Of a DNA stretch of 20,714 nt, positions 7,782-15,565 are shown one piece after another. This stretch comes from Marinospirillum sp. GTDB lineage: Bacteria; Pseudomonadota; Gammaproteobacteria; Pseudomonadales; Halomonadaceae. Under the pieces are notes generated by a model, which saw nothing but the letters and a program-made list of their open reading frames with translations, was not told the DNA's origin and made no database searches. The stretch is taken from the NCBI RefSeq assembly GCF_014859565.1, contig NZ_JACUUA010000052.1:1-20714 (forward strand), written 5' to 3'. The position numbers were made by a program, and so were the translations under genes. How positions within the stretch are numbered: position 1 is the first letter of the stretch; every line of letters begins with the position of its first letter.

Positions 7782-8959
7782 AACGTTTGCTGCTTGCAGG
7801 ATGCATCAGTGTTTACTTGTTCGGAGCTCAGGCCAGCGCCTCTGTTGCCCTGACCACCACCCAGTATGAACAGCTCAACCGCCTGGGTGATGCACTCAGT
7901 CAGGGTGATCAGCCCCAGACTCTGGAGCTGGGCAAACAACTCTATCAGCAACCCACCGGAACCGCAGAACAACAGGCTTTTATCCGCGCTTTTGCTGCAC
8001 GGGTGCTGACACAGCTGCATCTGCAGCAGGATAAACCAGAGCTGGCTGCAGAGGTGTTAGTCGGTGCACTGCGTGATGAAACCCTGCTGGATCATTCAAC
8101 ACTGCAAGCCATGCGCTGGTTATTGATGCAGGTGCGGATTAATCAGGGAAATCATCAAGCTGCCCTGGTTAATCTGGAGCGCTGGTGGCAGCATGAAGAA
8201 ACACCCTCCGCTGATGCTCACTACCTGCGTGCCGCGCTGCTGGCACAACTGCAACGCTGGGCTGATGCAGAACCCTGGTTGGTGATTGCGCTGCAACAAC
8301 AAACACCCGATTCCTGGCTGAATCTTGGCGTGGCGATATACCAGCGCCAGGAAAAATGGCCACAGGCTGCAGCACTGCAACAACAGCGAGTCAGACAAAC
8401 ACCGGAAAATGCCAGCCTCTGGTCTCAGCTGGCACAACTACAACAGCTGGCCGGGCAGGACAAAGATGTGCTGGTGACACTGGAGCTGGCACAACGCCGT
8501 GGTTATCTGAGTGAAACAGAACAGCAGCAACTGGGATTAAGGTTACTGAATGCGGAGCAGCCTTTACGTGCTGCACGGGTTTTTGAGTTATTGCTGAAGA
8601 CCACCCCGGATATTGAGCTGATGCGTTATGCCGCCAGAGCCTGGATGCAAACCAGCCAGCCAGAAGCCACAGCAGATGCACTATTGCGATTGGCACAGGC
8701 CAGTAATGATCAAGATGATTGGCAGCGGCTGGGGGATTGGCATTACAGCCAGGGCAACTGGCAACAGGCTGTGGATGCCTGGATGGTTTTTCATGAGGCA
8801 TTATCACCGCGTGATCAAGCCAGCCTGACTTTGCTGATTGCCAATGCTTACATCGAATTGCGAGATTATGAGCAGGCGCGTTTACTGCTGGAGAGTTTGT
8901 TAGCCACCTCCGAAGAGATGGCTGCACGTCAGTGGCTTAATTACATCAATGCGCTATAG
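7778..8959 (+). CDS. Secreted tetratricopeptide-repeat protein of the TonB2-type operon
   Basis: 393 residues with a Sec signal peptide (about 1-22, cleavage after AQASA) followed by TPR-like helical repeats over most of the length: regular W/L/A-rich segments such as WLNLGVAIYQRQEKWPQAA, ASLWSQLAQLQQLAGQDKD and ANAYIELRDYEQARLLLESL. TPR proteins commonly close TtpC-ExbB-ExbD-TonB operons. A scaffold for the periplasmic parts of the complex or for receptor coupling is a reasonable guess, not an established role. It overlaps tonB by 4 bp and is the last gene of the unit. A palindrome follows its stop. Confidence 0.85.
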   Translation: MKRLLLAGCISVYLFGAQASASVALTTTQYEQLNRLGDALSQGDQPQTLELGKQLYQQPTGTAEQQAFIRAFAARVLTQLHLQQDKPELAAEVLVGALRDETLLDHSTLQAMRWLLMQVRINQGNHQAALVNLERWWQHEETPSADAHYLRAALLAQLQRWADAEPWLVIALQQQTPDSWLNLGVAIYQRQEKWPQAAALQQQRVRQTPENASLWSQLAQLQQLAGQDKDVLVTLELAQRRGYLSETEQQQLGLRLLNAEQPLRAARVFELLLKTTPDIELMRYAARAWMQTSQPEATADALLRLAQASNDQDDWQRLGDWHYSQGNWQQAVDAWMVFHEALSPRDQASLTLLIANAYIELRDYEQARLLLESLLATSEEMAARQWLNYINAL

Positions 8960-8963
8960 GTTG

Positions 8964-8988
8964 AGGGATGAGGCGAACGCCTCACCCT
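8964..8988. repeat. REP-like palindrome between convergent genes
   Basis: A 25-base near-palindrome (AGGGATGAGGCG AA CGCCTCACCCT, one unpaired base) sits between the TPR gene and maeB, which converge. It resembles REP-type palindromes and could stop or protect transcripts from both sides. There is no T-run for a classical terminator and no second copy in this window. Confidence 0.5.
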
Positions 8989-9026
8989 ACTCGACTACCT
9001 CTGCTGCAGTGGATATTCAGCCGGGT

Positions 9027-10298
9027 TTATTTACCATATACATCATCAATGGTTTTCAGCGGGTAGTGGGCAGGGTAGGGCAAGCGCGCCACGCCTGAGT
9101 CCACGGCAGCTTTTGCTACAGCTGCAGAGATACGACCCAGCAGGCGGCTATCCATCGGCTTGGGAATGATGTACTCAGGTCCGAACTCCAGTGATTCCAG
9201 CTCATAGGCTTTTAACACTTCTGCAGGAACAGGCTCTTTGGCCAGATCCTTCAGAGCGTTAACAGCTGCAATCTTCATTTCTTCATTAATGGCGCTGGCA
9301 CGAACGTCCAATGCACCACGAAAGATAAAGGGGAAGCCCAGTACGTTGTTCACCTGGTTAGGATAATCGGAACGACCGGTGGCCATGATCACATCATTGC
9401 GGGCAGCATGGGCAATTTCTGGCTTGATTTCTGGATCAGGGTTGGAGCAGGCAAATACGATGGGGTTGGCTGCCATTCTCATCAGATGTTCAGCCGTCAT
9501 CAGATCCGGGCCGGATAAACCAACAAACACGTCGGCACCATCCAATGCATCATCCAGTGTGCGCTTGTCGGTTTCGTTGGCAAACATGGCTTTGTACTGG
9601 TTCAGATCATCACGACCGGAGTGAATAACACCCTTACGATCCAGCATGTAGATATTTTCGCGCTTGGCACCACAAGCCACCAGCAGTTTCATGCAAGCAA
9701 TCGCTGCTGCGCCGGCACCGAGACAGACAATTTTAGCTGCTTCGATTTTTTTGTCAGACATTTCCAGCGCGTTGATCATACCGGCAGCCGTTACAATTGC
9801 TGTACCGTGCTGGTCATCGTGGAATACCGGAATGTTGCACTGCTCAATCAGGGTGCGTTCGATCTCAAAACACTCAGGGGCTTTGATGTCTTCCAGGTTG
9901 ATGCCACCAAAGGTGTCAGCAATACGGGCAACAGTGTCAATAAAGGCCTGTGGGCTTTCAGCGTTAACTTCGATGTCGATGGAGTTCACACCGGCAAAAC
10001 ACTTGAAGAGTACACCCTTGCCTTCCATTACCGGCTTGGATGCCAGCGGGCCCAAATTGCCCAGACCCAGAATGGCAGTACCGTCAGAAATAACAGCAAC
10101 CAGGTTGCCCTTGCCGGTGTACTTGTAAGCCAGATCAGGATCACGGGCTATTTCACGTACTGGCTCTGCAACACCAGGGCTGTAGGCCAGCGCCAGGTCT
10201 TTAGCAGTAGCGGTCGGTTTGGTCAGCTCGATGCTGAGTTTTCCAGGGATTGGGTTGGCATGGTAATCCAGTGCAGCTTGTTTCATATCTTGTGACAT
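9027..10298 (-). CDS. maeB: NADP-dependent malic enzyme, short form
   Basis: Cytoplasmic oxidative decarboxylation of malate to pyruvate and CO2 with reduction of NAD(P), supplying NADPH and pyruvate during gluconeogenic growth. The 423 residues cover the N-terminal malic domain and the NAD(P)-binding domain. LAYSPGVAEP holds Y39 and MEGKGVLFKCF holds K94, the probable catalytic pair. LEDIKAPE and FHDDQHGT (D161, D162) supply metal ligands, and LGAGAAAIA (193-201) is the dinucleotide-binding loop. E. coli MaeB (759 residues) carries a C-terminal phosphotransacetylase-like domain that is absent here, as in the roughly 420-residue Pseudomonas-type enzymes, so this is a normal short form and not a truncation. 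Monocistronic, with a long 5' leader. Cofactor preference is inferred from the family. Confidence 0.93.
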   Translation of the reverse strand: MSQDMKQAALDYHANPIPGKLSIELTKPTATAKDLALAYSPGVAEPVREIARDPDLAYKYTGKGNLVAVISDGTAILGLGNLGPLASKPVMEGKGVLFKCFAGVNSIDIEVNAESPQAFIDTVARIADTFGGINLEDIKAPECFEIERTLIEQCNIPVFHDDQHGTAIVTAAGMINALEMSDKKIEAAKIVCLGAGAAAIACMKLLVACGAKRENIYMLDRKGVIHSGRDDLNQYKAMFANETDKRTLDDALDGADVFVGLSGPDLMTAEHLMRMAANPIVFACSNPDPEIKPEIAHAARNDVIMATGRSDYPNQVNNVLGFPFIFRGALDVRASAINEEMKIAAVNALKDLAKEPVPAEVLKAYELESLEFGPEYIIPKPMDSRLLGRISAAVAKAAVDSGVARLPYPAHYPLKTIDDVYGK

Positions 10299-10347
10299 TA
10301 TGATTATTCGCTATGTGGGCATGAAATAGAATTTGAGGTTAAAAGCA

Positions 10348-10390
10348 AACCTGAGCAACAGATGGCTTTTGGCAATTCTGCCTTCAGGTT
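10348..10390 (-). promoter_or_regulatory. Hairpin in the maeB leader
   Basis: On the transcribed minus strand AACCTGA (10384-10390) can pair with TCAGGTT (10348-10354) around a 29-base interior that holds a second small hairpin (GGCA gaat TGCC). It sits between the candidate promoter and the start codon. It could modulate translation or be incidental; no known riboswitch was recognised. Confidence 0.25.
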
Positions 10391-10407
10391 TTTACTAATG
10401 TCTAATG

Positions 10408-10436
10408 AGCATATATAAAATCAGCGGTTGTCACAA
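10408..10436 (-). promoter_or_regulatory. Candidate sigma70 promoter of maeB
   Basis: On the minus strand TTGTGA (10431-10436) and TATGCT (10408-10413) with a 17-bp spacer, 110 bp upstream of the maeB start. Consensus match only. Confidence 0.4.
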
Positions 10437-10498
10437 GCACTTGCAATGACTTAGAAGCAGGGAAATTCGTGCGGCTTATGGCCACAATTGACGGACAC

Positions 10499-10527
10499 AA
10501 AAAAACCGGGACTGAGCCCGGTTTTTT
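10499..10527 (-). terminator. Rho-independent terminator of rpmE (bidirectional)
   Basis: CCGGG (10506-10510) and CCCGG (10517-10521) around a 6-base loop, flanked by seven A and six T. On the minus strand this is a GC stem plus U-tract 18 bases after the rpmE stop. The symmetric A/T flanks would also allow function on the plus strand. Confidence 0.88.
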
Positions 10528-10544
10528 GATTCAAGCAAAAGCAG

Positions 10545-10760
10545 TTACTTGGTGCTGCGGCTGCCAAAACGCTTGGAGAAACGCTCAACACGGCCACCGG
10601 TTGCTGCTTGCTTCTGCTTGCCAGTGTAAAAAGGGTGGCAGTTGGAGCAAACGTCCAGGGCAATGGATTCTTCGCCCATGGTGGAGTTGATGGTGAAGCT
10701 GTTGCCACAGGTGCAGGTTGCCGCAACTGCTTTGTATTCGGGGTGAATGCCTTCTTTCAT
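10545..10760 (-). CDS. rpmE: 50S ribosomal protein L31 (zinc-binding type)
   Basis: 71 residues starting [10 protein letters not shown], the conserved L31 N-terminus, so the start at 10760 is chosen over an in-frame ATG 21 codons upstream. The zinc ligands are visible as C16, C18, C38 and C41 (CTC, then CSNC), making this the zinc-containing paralogue. FYTGKQK and RFSKRFG are further family marks. Divergent from priA, as in E. coli, and monocistronic with its own terminator. Confidence 0.96.
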   Translation of the reverse strand: MKEGIHPEYKAVAATCTCGNSFTINSTMGEESIALDVCSNCHPFYTGKQKQAATGGRVERFSKRFGSRSTK

Positions 10761-10841
10761 GGTAAGCCTCGTTAGAGTTGCGCCGCCACCTGATCTTTTG
10801 CCAGGCACCGCACAGGGTGTCAATAGGATTTAAGGTCGCGT

Positions 10842-10871
10842 ATTCTAACAGGCAATAAAGGCTTGCGCCAA
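10842..10871 (-). promoter_or_regulatory. Candidate rpmE promoter with GC-rich discriminator
   Basis: On the minus strand TTGGCG (10866-10871) and TAGAAT (10842-10847), 18 bp apart, followed by ACGCG. A GC-rich discriminator after the -10 fits a ribosomal-protein promoter under stringent control. The -35 match is weak. Confidence 0.4.
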
Positions 10872-10889
10872 ATATTTCAGAGTAAAAAA

Positions 10890-13133
10890 ATGCCGCTGAT
10901 CCAGGTTGCTCTCCCTACCCCGCTAAGAAGACTGTTTGACTACTGGCCTGCTGCCGGGCAGCCTTTGCCGCAGCCGGGTGTGCGGATACAGGTGCCTTTT
11001 GGCAATCGCCAGATGACTGGATTGGTGATGGGGCTAGTGGATCAAAGCAGCTTGTCAACATCCCGCTTAAAAGCAGCCATTGCTTATCTGGATCAGCAAC
11101 CGCTTTTTTCAGTGGCGCATCTGGACTTTTTACAATGGGTTGCCGGTTATTATCATCAACCGCTGGGTGAAGTGCTGCAGGCGGCGTTGCCTGCCTTGTT
11201 ACGCCAGGGACAAGCCCTGCATCCGCCACAAGAACCACGCTGGCAACTCACTGAAGCCGGGCGAACCATCAATCCGGCAGAACTGAGTCGGGCACCTAAA
11301 CAAGCCGCACTGGTGCGTCTACTGCAAAGTGCTGGTCGCTCTCTGGCACAGAAGAACCTGCAAAGCCAAGGTTTCACTCTGACGGTGATCAATAATCTAA
11401 AAGGCAAGGGTTTGCTGGAACCGGCAAAACTGACCCCGCGTCAGCAGGGCATCGGTTTGCCCCAGCTATCACCGGCAGAACACCAACCCCGCAGTGTACT
11501 GGCCGAGGTGCCGCTGAATCTGACAGCAGAACAGCAGCCAGTGGTTGAGCAACTTCACGGTTTGTTGCAGGGATTTAATCCGGTTTTATTACAGGGTGTC
11601 ACCGGCAGTGGCAAAACCGAAGTTTACCTGCAGCTGATTCAGCGGGTGCTGGAACAGGGAAAGCAGGCGCTGGTATTGATCCCGGAAATTGGTCTGACCC
11701 CCCAGACCCTGCGGCGTTTCGAGAAGCGTTTTAACCGACGGGTGGTGGCACTGCACTCCGGCATGACTGATCGGGAACGGCTGGAGTCCTGGCGCAGTGC
11801 AGTGGAAGGCAAAGCTGCCGTGGTGCTGGGAACCCGCTCCGCTATTTTTGTACCCTTACCCAAGCTGGGTGTAATTCTGGTGGATGAAGAGCACGATGCC
11901 TCCTTTAAACAGCAGGATGGTGTGCGTTATCAGGCAAGGGATCTGGCGGTGTTGCGTGCCAAGCGTGAAAATATTCCGGTGGTGCTGGGTTCAGCCACCC
12001 CATCACTGGAGAGTCTGGCACATGCCCAGCGTGGTGATTATCTCTGGTTACACCTGCGTCAGCGACCAGGTGTGTCGGTCAAATTACCTGTGCCAACCCT
12101 GCTGGATATTCGCAGTCGTAAACTGACCGGTGGTTTTTCTGAACCGTTGCTGAAAGCCATGGAGCGGCATCTGCAAGCCGGTAATCAGGTATTGGTGTTA
12201 CTGAACCGTCGAGGTTTTGCACCAGTGCTGATGTGCTCTGCCTGTGGCTGGATTGCCGGTTGCCAGCATTGTGATGCACGTATGACCTGGCACCGAGAGC
12301 CACCGGGATTACACTGCCACCACTGCGATCATCGTCAGCCACTGCCTTATACCTGCCCAAGTTGTGGACACGATGAACTTTTACCACTGGGTGCAGGCAC
12401 AGAACGCGCAGAAGAAACCCTGATAGAACGCTTTGCTGATATTCCGGTGATCCGTCTGGATCGGGACAGCGTGCGTAATCGCCATGATCTGAATAACAAG
12501 CTGGAACAAATTGCCATTCAGCGCCCTGCCATTTTGCTGGGCACCCAGATGCTGGCCAAAGGGCATCACTTCCCCGATGTCACTCTGGCAACCGTGCTGG
12601 ATGCTGATCATGGTTTGTACTCCAGCGACCCACGCGCCATGGAACGCACCGCACAACTATTAATACAAGTGGCCGGACGTGCCGGACGTGCAGAAAAACC
12701 CGGTGAGGTGATTATCCAGACTCATCACAGTGACGACCCACGGCTGGAAAAACTCTGTCTGGAAGGTTACGAAGCGCTGGCGCTGGATTTACTGGCAGAA
12801 CGGCGCAACAGTCATTGGCCGCCTTTTGCTTATCTGGCCATCCTGCGGGCAGAAGCCCATAAAACAGAAGTGGTTGGACAAATGATGAGCGCCCTTGCCA
12901 CTCATGCTCGGCAGCTGCGTGATCTTGAACCGGAAACTCTGACATTACTCGGCCCAGTTCCTGCCCCGATGGAAAGACGTCAGGGGCGTTACCACATGCA
13001 GCTGTTACTCCATGCCAGCAAACGCGCGCCCCTGCATCGTTTGGTCGAGGCCCTGCTGCCCTGGCTGGAAAACGCACCAGAAGCCAGAAGGGTGCGCTGG
13101 TCACTGGATATTGATCCAGATGACTTGTTTTAG
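10890..13133 (+). CDS. priA: Primosomal protein N', replication-restart helicase PriA
   Basis: 3'-to-5' superfamily 2 DNA helicase that recognises abandoned forks and loads the replicative helicase. 747 residues: N-terminal fork-binding domain (MPLIQVALPTPLRRLFDYWP), Walker A GVTGSGKTE (237-245), DEEH box (332-335) with the following aromatic-rich loop, and SATPS (motif III). Eight zinc-binding cysteines lie at 449, 452, 458, 461, 476, 479, 489 and 492. The C-terminal motifs GTQMLAKGHHFPDV and QVAGRAGR complete the helicase. The ATG at 10890 gives the conserved N-terminus; an upstream TTG (10863) would add nine unconserved residues. The stop codon lies at the edge of an IS200/IS605-end remnant, but the C-terminus (WSLDIDPDDLF) looks complete. 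Confidence 0.95.
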   Translation: MPLIQVALPTPLRRLFDYWPAAGQPLPQPGVRIQVPFGNRQMTGLVMGLVDQSSLSTSRLKAAIAYLDQQPLFSVAHLDFLQWVAGYYHQPLGEVLQAALPALLRQGQALHPPQEPRWQLTEAGRTINPAELSRAPKQAALVRLLQSAGRSLAQKNLQSQGFTLTVINNLKGKGLLEPAKLTPRQQGIGLPQLSPAEHQPRSVLAEVPLNLTAEQQPVVEQLHGLLQGFNPVLLQGVTGSGKTEVYLQLIQRVLEQGKQALVLIPEIGLTPQTLRRFEKRFNRRVVALHSGMTDRERLESWRSAVEGKAAVVLGTRSAIFVPLPKLGVILVDEEHDASFKQQDGVRYQARDLAVLRAKRENIPVVLGSATPSLESLAHAQRGDYLWLHLRQRPGVSVKLPVPTLLDIRSRKLTGGFSEPLLKAMERHLQAGNQVLVLLNRRGFAPVLMCSACGWIAGCQHCDARMTWHREPPGLHCHHCDHRQPLPYTCPSCGHDELLPLGAGTERAEETLIERFADIPVIRLDRDSVRNRHDLNNKLEQIAIQRPAILLGTQMLAKGHHFPDVTLATVLDADHGLYSSDPRAMERTAQLLIQVAGRAGRAEKPGEVIIQTHHSDDPRLEKLCLEGYEALALDLLAERRNSHWPPFAYLAILRAEAHKTEVVGQMMSALATHARQLRDLEPETLTLLGPVPAPMERRQGRYHMQLLLHASKRAPLHRLVEALLPWLENAPEARRVRWSLDIDPDDLF

Positions 13134-13224
13134 TGCGGTGAAAGATGGCGCTGGGAGGCGTTAGCCTCCCTTAATGGGGGCGGTTTTGTTTTTCAATGTG
13201 TTGTCGGATCACTGAAATCGGAGC
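13128..13224 (-). mobile_element. Remnant of an IS200/IS605 end with the 3' tip of tnpA
   Basis: These 97 bases match 15085-15181 with scattered substitutions and no gap. They carry the GGGAGGC-GTTA-GCCTCCC hairpin (13153-13170) and, on the minus strand, the last codons of a TnpA (APISVIRQHIEKQNRPH, stop at 13171-13173). The full copy has the catalytic tyrosine in RQYIEQQ; here it is His. The outer hairpin is cut: only its loop and right arm are recognisable, and the loop's TTTTAG supplies the priA stop codon. The divergence shows this is an older or different insertion than the element at 15077. Confidence 0.8.
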
Positions 13225-13437
13225 GGGCTTGCTTACATCATGAACCAAATAGACAAAACGGTTCAGGACTTCTTTACACAGATCATGCAAATGGATATCT
13301 TCACGTTGAGGCTAGAGGCAAAATCCTTTCGCAATGACTGCTGATTTTGAGCTAAACTGAACTCCGAAACATGAGTATCTAAATTTAAGTACGTAAGAGC
13401 TTCGGACGCTAACCGAACTTTAATTCAAGGGTCAACA
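13225..13437. other. Intergenic region upstream of the MCP, no confirmed gene
   Basis: Together with the IS remnant this fills the 304-base gap after priA. On the minus strand an open frame continues upstream from the TnpA tip to about 13311 with protein-like composition (for example HDLCKEVLNRFVYLVHD) but no start codon. It may be the end of another lost gene fused to the IS tip. AAGGGT lies 8 bases before the MCP start. I see no convincing promoter, and a flagellar sigma28 match was not found. Confidence 0.4.
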
Positions 13438-15054
13438 ATGAGCTGGCATACAAAAAGTATACTCAACCAGGTTATTCTCGTTGTCTTGACGGCGAACCTG
13501 ATCGCCACTGTTGTGGCGATAATTTACATTAACTTCTCCATGAAAGTCACCGATGAATTTAACGTCCTCGTCAGCACCAGAATGGTCAATGCGCTTGAAG
13601 CCCAGGACGTGCTCTCAAATTTTAAAACCCAGGTTCAGGAATGGAAAAACGTCTTGATTCGAGGATCAGACCCGGATCAGCTCGAAAAATACTGGACTCG
13701 TTTCCAGGAACGAGAAGCGTCTATTCAAAGCCAACTTGATGAACTGATGCTTCGCATCGAGAAGCCCGAGGCAAAGGCACTGATGTCTGAGTTCAAACAG
13801 GCTCACCAAACAATGGGGAGGGCCTATCGTGACGGATTCGAGGCTTTCATCAGCTCCGGATTTGATTCGAACGCTGGTGATGCTGCGGTCCAGGGGATCG
13901 ACCGGGAACCCGCTAGACTGATTGAATCTGCCACAACTGCGGTTCGGGAAGACAGCCTCAACCGGGCTGGAATATTGAACGCTATTGTTGACAAGTGGAG
14001 CTGGTTTGTGGCTGGTCTTATGATTGCGGCCATTGTTCTGGGCACCGTCGCCCTGATCATGACCCTGCTTTTGGGAGTGGTTCGGCCCACACAGAAACTT
14101 ATCGCGCAGATCGCCCGTTTGGGCGACGGCGATCTGTCGGATCCGGTCACCATAAAGCGCGCCGACGAGCTTGGGCAGTTGGCGGATACCGCCCGAAGTT
14201 TGCACCGATTCCTCAGCGATACAGGATTTCATCTGAGAGATAATGCTAGGAAACTGACCGATACCGGTGAGCTGATCCGCCAGAACGCCGACAGCGTTGT
14301 CAGTCAGTCGGATTTAGCCTACCAACGGATCGATCAAATTGCAACGGCCATGAACGAGATGTCATCGACAGCGGAAGGCGTAGCCAGTCACGCGGTGTTT
14401 GTGGCCACGAAAGTCAATCAGACATCTGATGAAACCGCCACTGCAGATTCGCAAATCAATAAGGCGGCGGAGAGCATGGGACGGTTGACCGACCAAATCC
14501 AAAGCTCGACCGAAATCGTCAATCAGCTTGCCAGTGACGGTAGAAAAGTAGGTGACGTCATGAAGGTCATACGGGAGATTGCGGACCAGACCAACCTGCT
14601 CGCGCTGAATGCCGCCATCGAGGCTGCCAGGGCAGGCAAGGCCGGGCTCGGCTTTGCCGTGGTTGCGGATGAAGTCCGCAATCTAGCGGCCAAAACCCAG
14701 GAGGCAACTGTCGAGATCGATCAGATCATCGGCACCATCAGCGAAGCTTCGCGGGATGCTACTGAATTCATGCAGGCCTCGGGTGTTATGGTTCAGGAAA
14801 GCAGCGAGGCAGTTGAAGCAGTGCGAGCCACTCTGGCGGTGATCAATCGGCGGATGGGCAGCATCAATGACGCAGCCACCCAGGTAGCTACGGCCTCCGA
14901 AGAGCAAACCAGTGTCTGTGAGGACATCAACCGCAATGTCGCGGATGTGGCAGAGGCAATGCAACAAGCGACTGACAACAGTCTGCGCACCGTGCCCGAG
15001 CTGGAAGCGATGGCAAGCCGCGCTCGGGAGTTGGCAAACCGAATCAAGCACTAG
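13438..15054 (+). CDS. Methyl-accepting chemotaxis protein
   Basis: Transmembrane chemoreceptor, 538 residues. Membrane helix 1 (about 11-34), periplasmic helical ligand domain (35-187; EF-like helices with no cache or PAS signature that I recognise, so possibly a four-helix bundle), and membrane helix 2 (189-212). A HAMP domain (about 213-265) is followed by the cytoplasmic signalling coiled coil with the conserved hairpin [16 protein letters not shown] (378-393) and [13 protein letters not shown] (405-417). At the hairpin tip, AGEQGRG of most receptors reads AGKAGLG (399-405). There is no C-terminal CheR-docking pentapeptide. No other chemotaxis genes are near. It lies between two related IS200/IS605 ends in the same orientation and its codon choice looks different from the surrounding genes, which suggests acquisition by transfer. 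Ligand unknown. Confidence 0.9.
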   Translation: MSWHTKSILNQVILVVLTANLIATVVAIIYINFSMKVTDEFNVLVSTRMVNALEAQDVLSNFKTQVQEWKNVLIRGSDPDQLEKYWTRFQEREASIQSQLDELMLRIEKPEAKALMSEFKQAHQTMGRAYRDGFEAFISSGFDSNAGDAAVQGIDREPARLIESATTAVREDSLNRAGILNAIVDKWSWFVAGLMIAAIVLGTVALIMTLLLGVVRPTQKLIAQIARLGDGDLSDPVTIKRADELGQLADTARSLHRFLSDTGFHLRDNARKLTDTGELIRQNADSVVSQSDLAYQRIDQIATAMNEMSSTAEGVASHAVFVATKVNQTSDETATADSQINKAAESMGRLTDQIQSSTEIVNQLASDGRKVGDVMKVIREIADQTNLLALNAAIEAARAGKAGLGFAVVADEVRNLAAKTQEATVEIDQIIGTISEASRDATEFMQASGVMVQESSEAVEAVRATLAVINRRMGSINDAATQVATASEEQTSVCEDINRNVADVAEAMQQATDNSLRTVPELEAMASRARELANRIKH

Positions 15055-15127
15055 TGTGACCAAAATGCGCAACAAGCCCCGTACTTTTAGTACGGGGAAG
15101 GATAGCGCTGGGAGGCGTTAGCCTCCC

Positions 15128-15544
15128 TTAATGGGGGCGGTTTTGTTGCTCAATATATTGTCGAATTACTGAGATAGGCGCACCACCAACACTACCTGCA
15201 TAGTAGCTGGGACTCCAGAGCGCGTTTTTCATGTATGCAGGTTTTATCAGCTCGGGGTGTAGCTGCTTGAGCTTCCGACTCGACACCCCTTTCAGGCTAT
15301 TAACCAGTTTCGACACGGATACCTTCGGCGGAAAGTTCACCAGCAGGTAAACATGGTCGGCTTCACCATTAAACTCCACAAGCTCCGTCTCAAAGTCCTC
15401 ACACACGCTGCGAAAGATGCTTTCCAGCGACCTAAGATGTTCATTGGTGAACACAGCGCCACGGTACTTTGTGATAAAGACCAAGTGAGCATGTAGCTCA
15501 AAAACGCAATGTCTGCCTTTTCTGTAATGGTTTATTTCTTTCAT
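15128..15544 (-). CDS. tnpA: IS200/IS605 transposase TnpA (Y1 HUH), altered HUH motif
   Basis: 138 residues, full length for the family. Single-strand transposase that cuts and rejoins element ends through a tyrosine. HAHLVFITKYR (18-28), EFNGEADH (57-64) and FPPKVSVSKLVNSLKG (71-86) are family blocks, and the catalytic tyrosine is Y130 in IRQYIEQQ. The metal-binding HUH triad, usually His-Val-His, reads H64-V65-Y66 here; CAC to TAC would explain it. The protein is otherwise open and intact. The start at 15544 begins MKEINHYRKGRH, the usual N-terminus; the frame stays open 6 codons further. Divergent from tnpB across a 21-bp gap. Confidence 0.9.
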   Translation of the reverse strand: MKEINHYRKGRHCVFELHAHLVFITKYRGAVFTNEHLRSLESIFRSVCEDFETELVEFNGEADHVYLLVNFPPKVSVSKLVNSLKGVSSRKLKQLHPELIKPAYMKNALWSPSYYAGSVGGAPISVIRQYIEQQNRPH

Positions 15545-15558
15545 TGGCCAATTATAAT
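15543..15558. promoter_or_regulatory. Compact divergent promoter region of the IS
   Basis: A perfect palindrome ATTGGCCAAT (15543-15552) and TATAAT (15553-15558) fill the gap between tnpA and tnpB. The -10-like box is only 7 bases before the tnpB ATG, so the transcript would be nearly leaderless. Overlapping minus-strand TATAAT (15551-15556) could serve tnpA. Confidence 0.35.
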
Positions 15559-15565
15559 ACAAAAC

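Noticed and set aside
7778..7810. LAGC near the start of the TPR protein, resembling a lipobox
   Set aside because: Only eight residues precede the Cys and the hydrophobic stretch lies mostly after it; a normal signal peptide with cleavage after AQASA fits better.
9027..10298. MaeB truncated for lack of the phosphotransacetylase domain
   Set aside because: The roughly 420-residue form is a normal, complete variant of the family with intact catalytic motifs.
10863..10889. TTG start adding nine residues to PriA
   Set aside because: The conserved PriA N-terminus starts at the ATG at 10890, and the extra residues overlap the rpmE promoter region.
13240..13344. Plus-strand 34-codon ORF upstream of the MCP
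   Set aside because: No ribosome-binding site and no recognisable family; the opposite strand looks more protein-like.
13340..13400. Flagellar sigma28 promoter for the MCP
   Set aside because: A TAAA with 15-base spacing is followed by TGAGTATC, a poor match to GCCGATAA.
15077..15097. Terminator of the MCP gene
   Set aside because: The stem is strong but has no T-run and matches the subterminal hairpin of the IS200/IS605 element.
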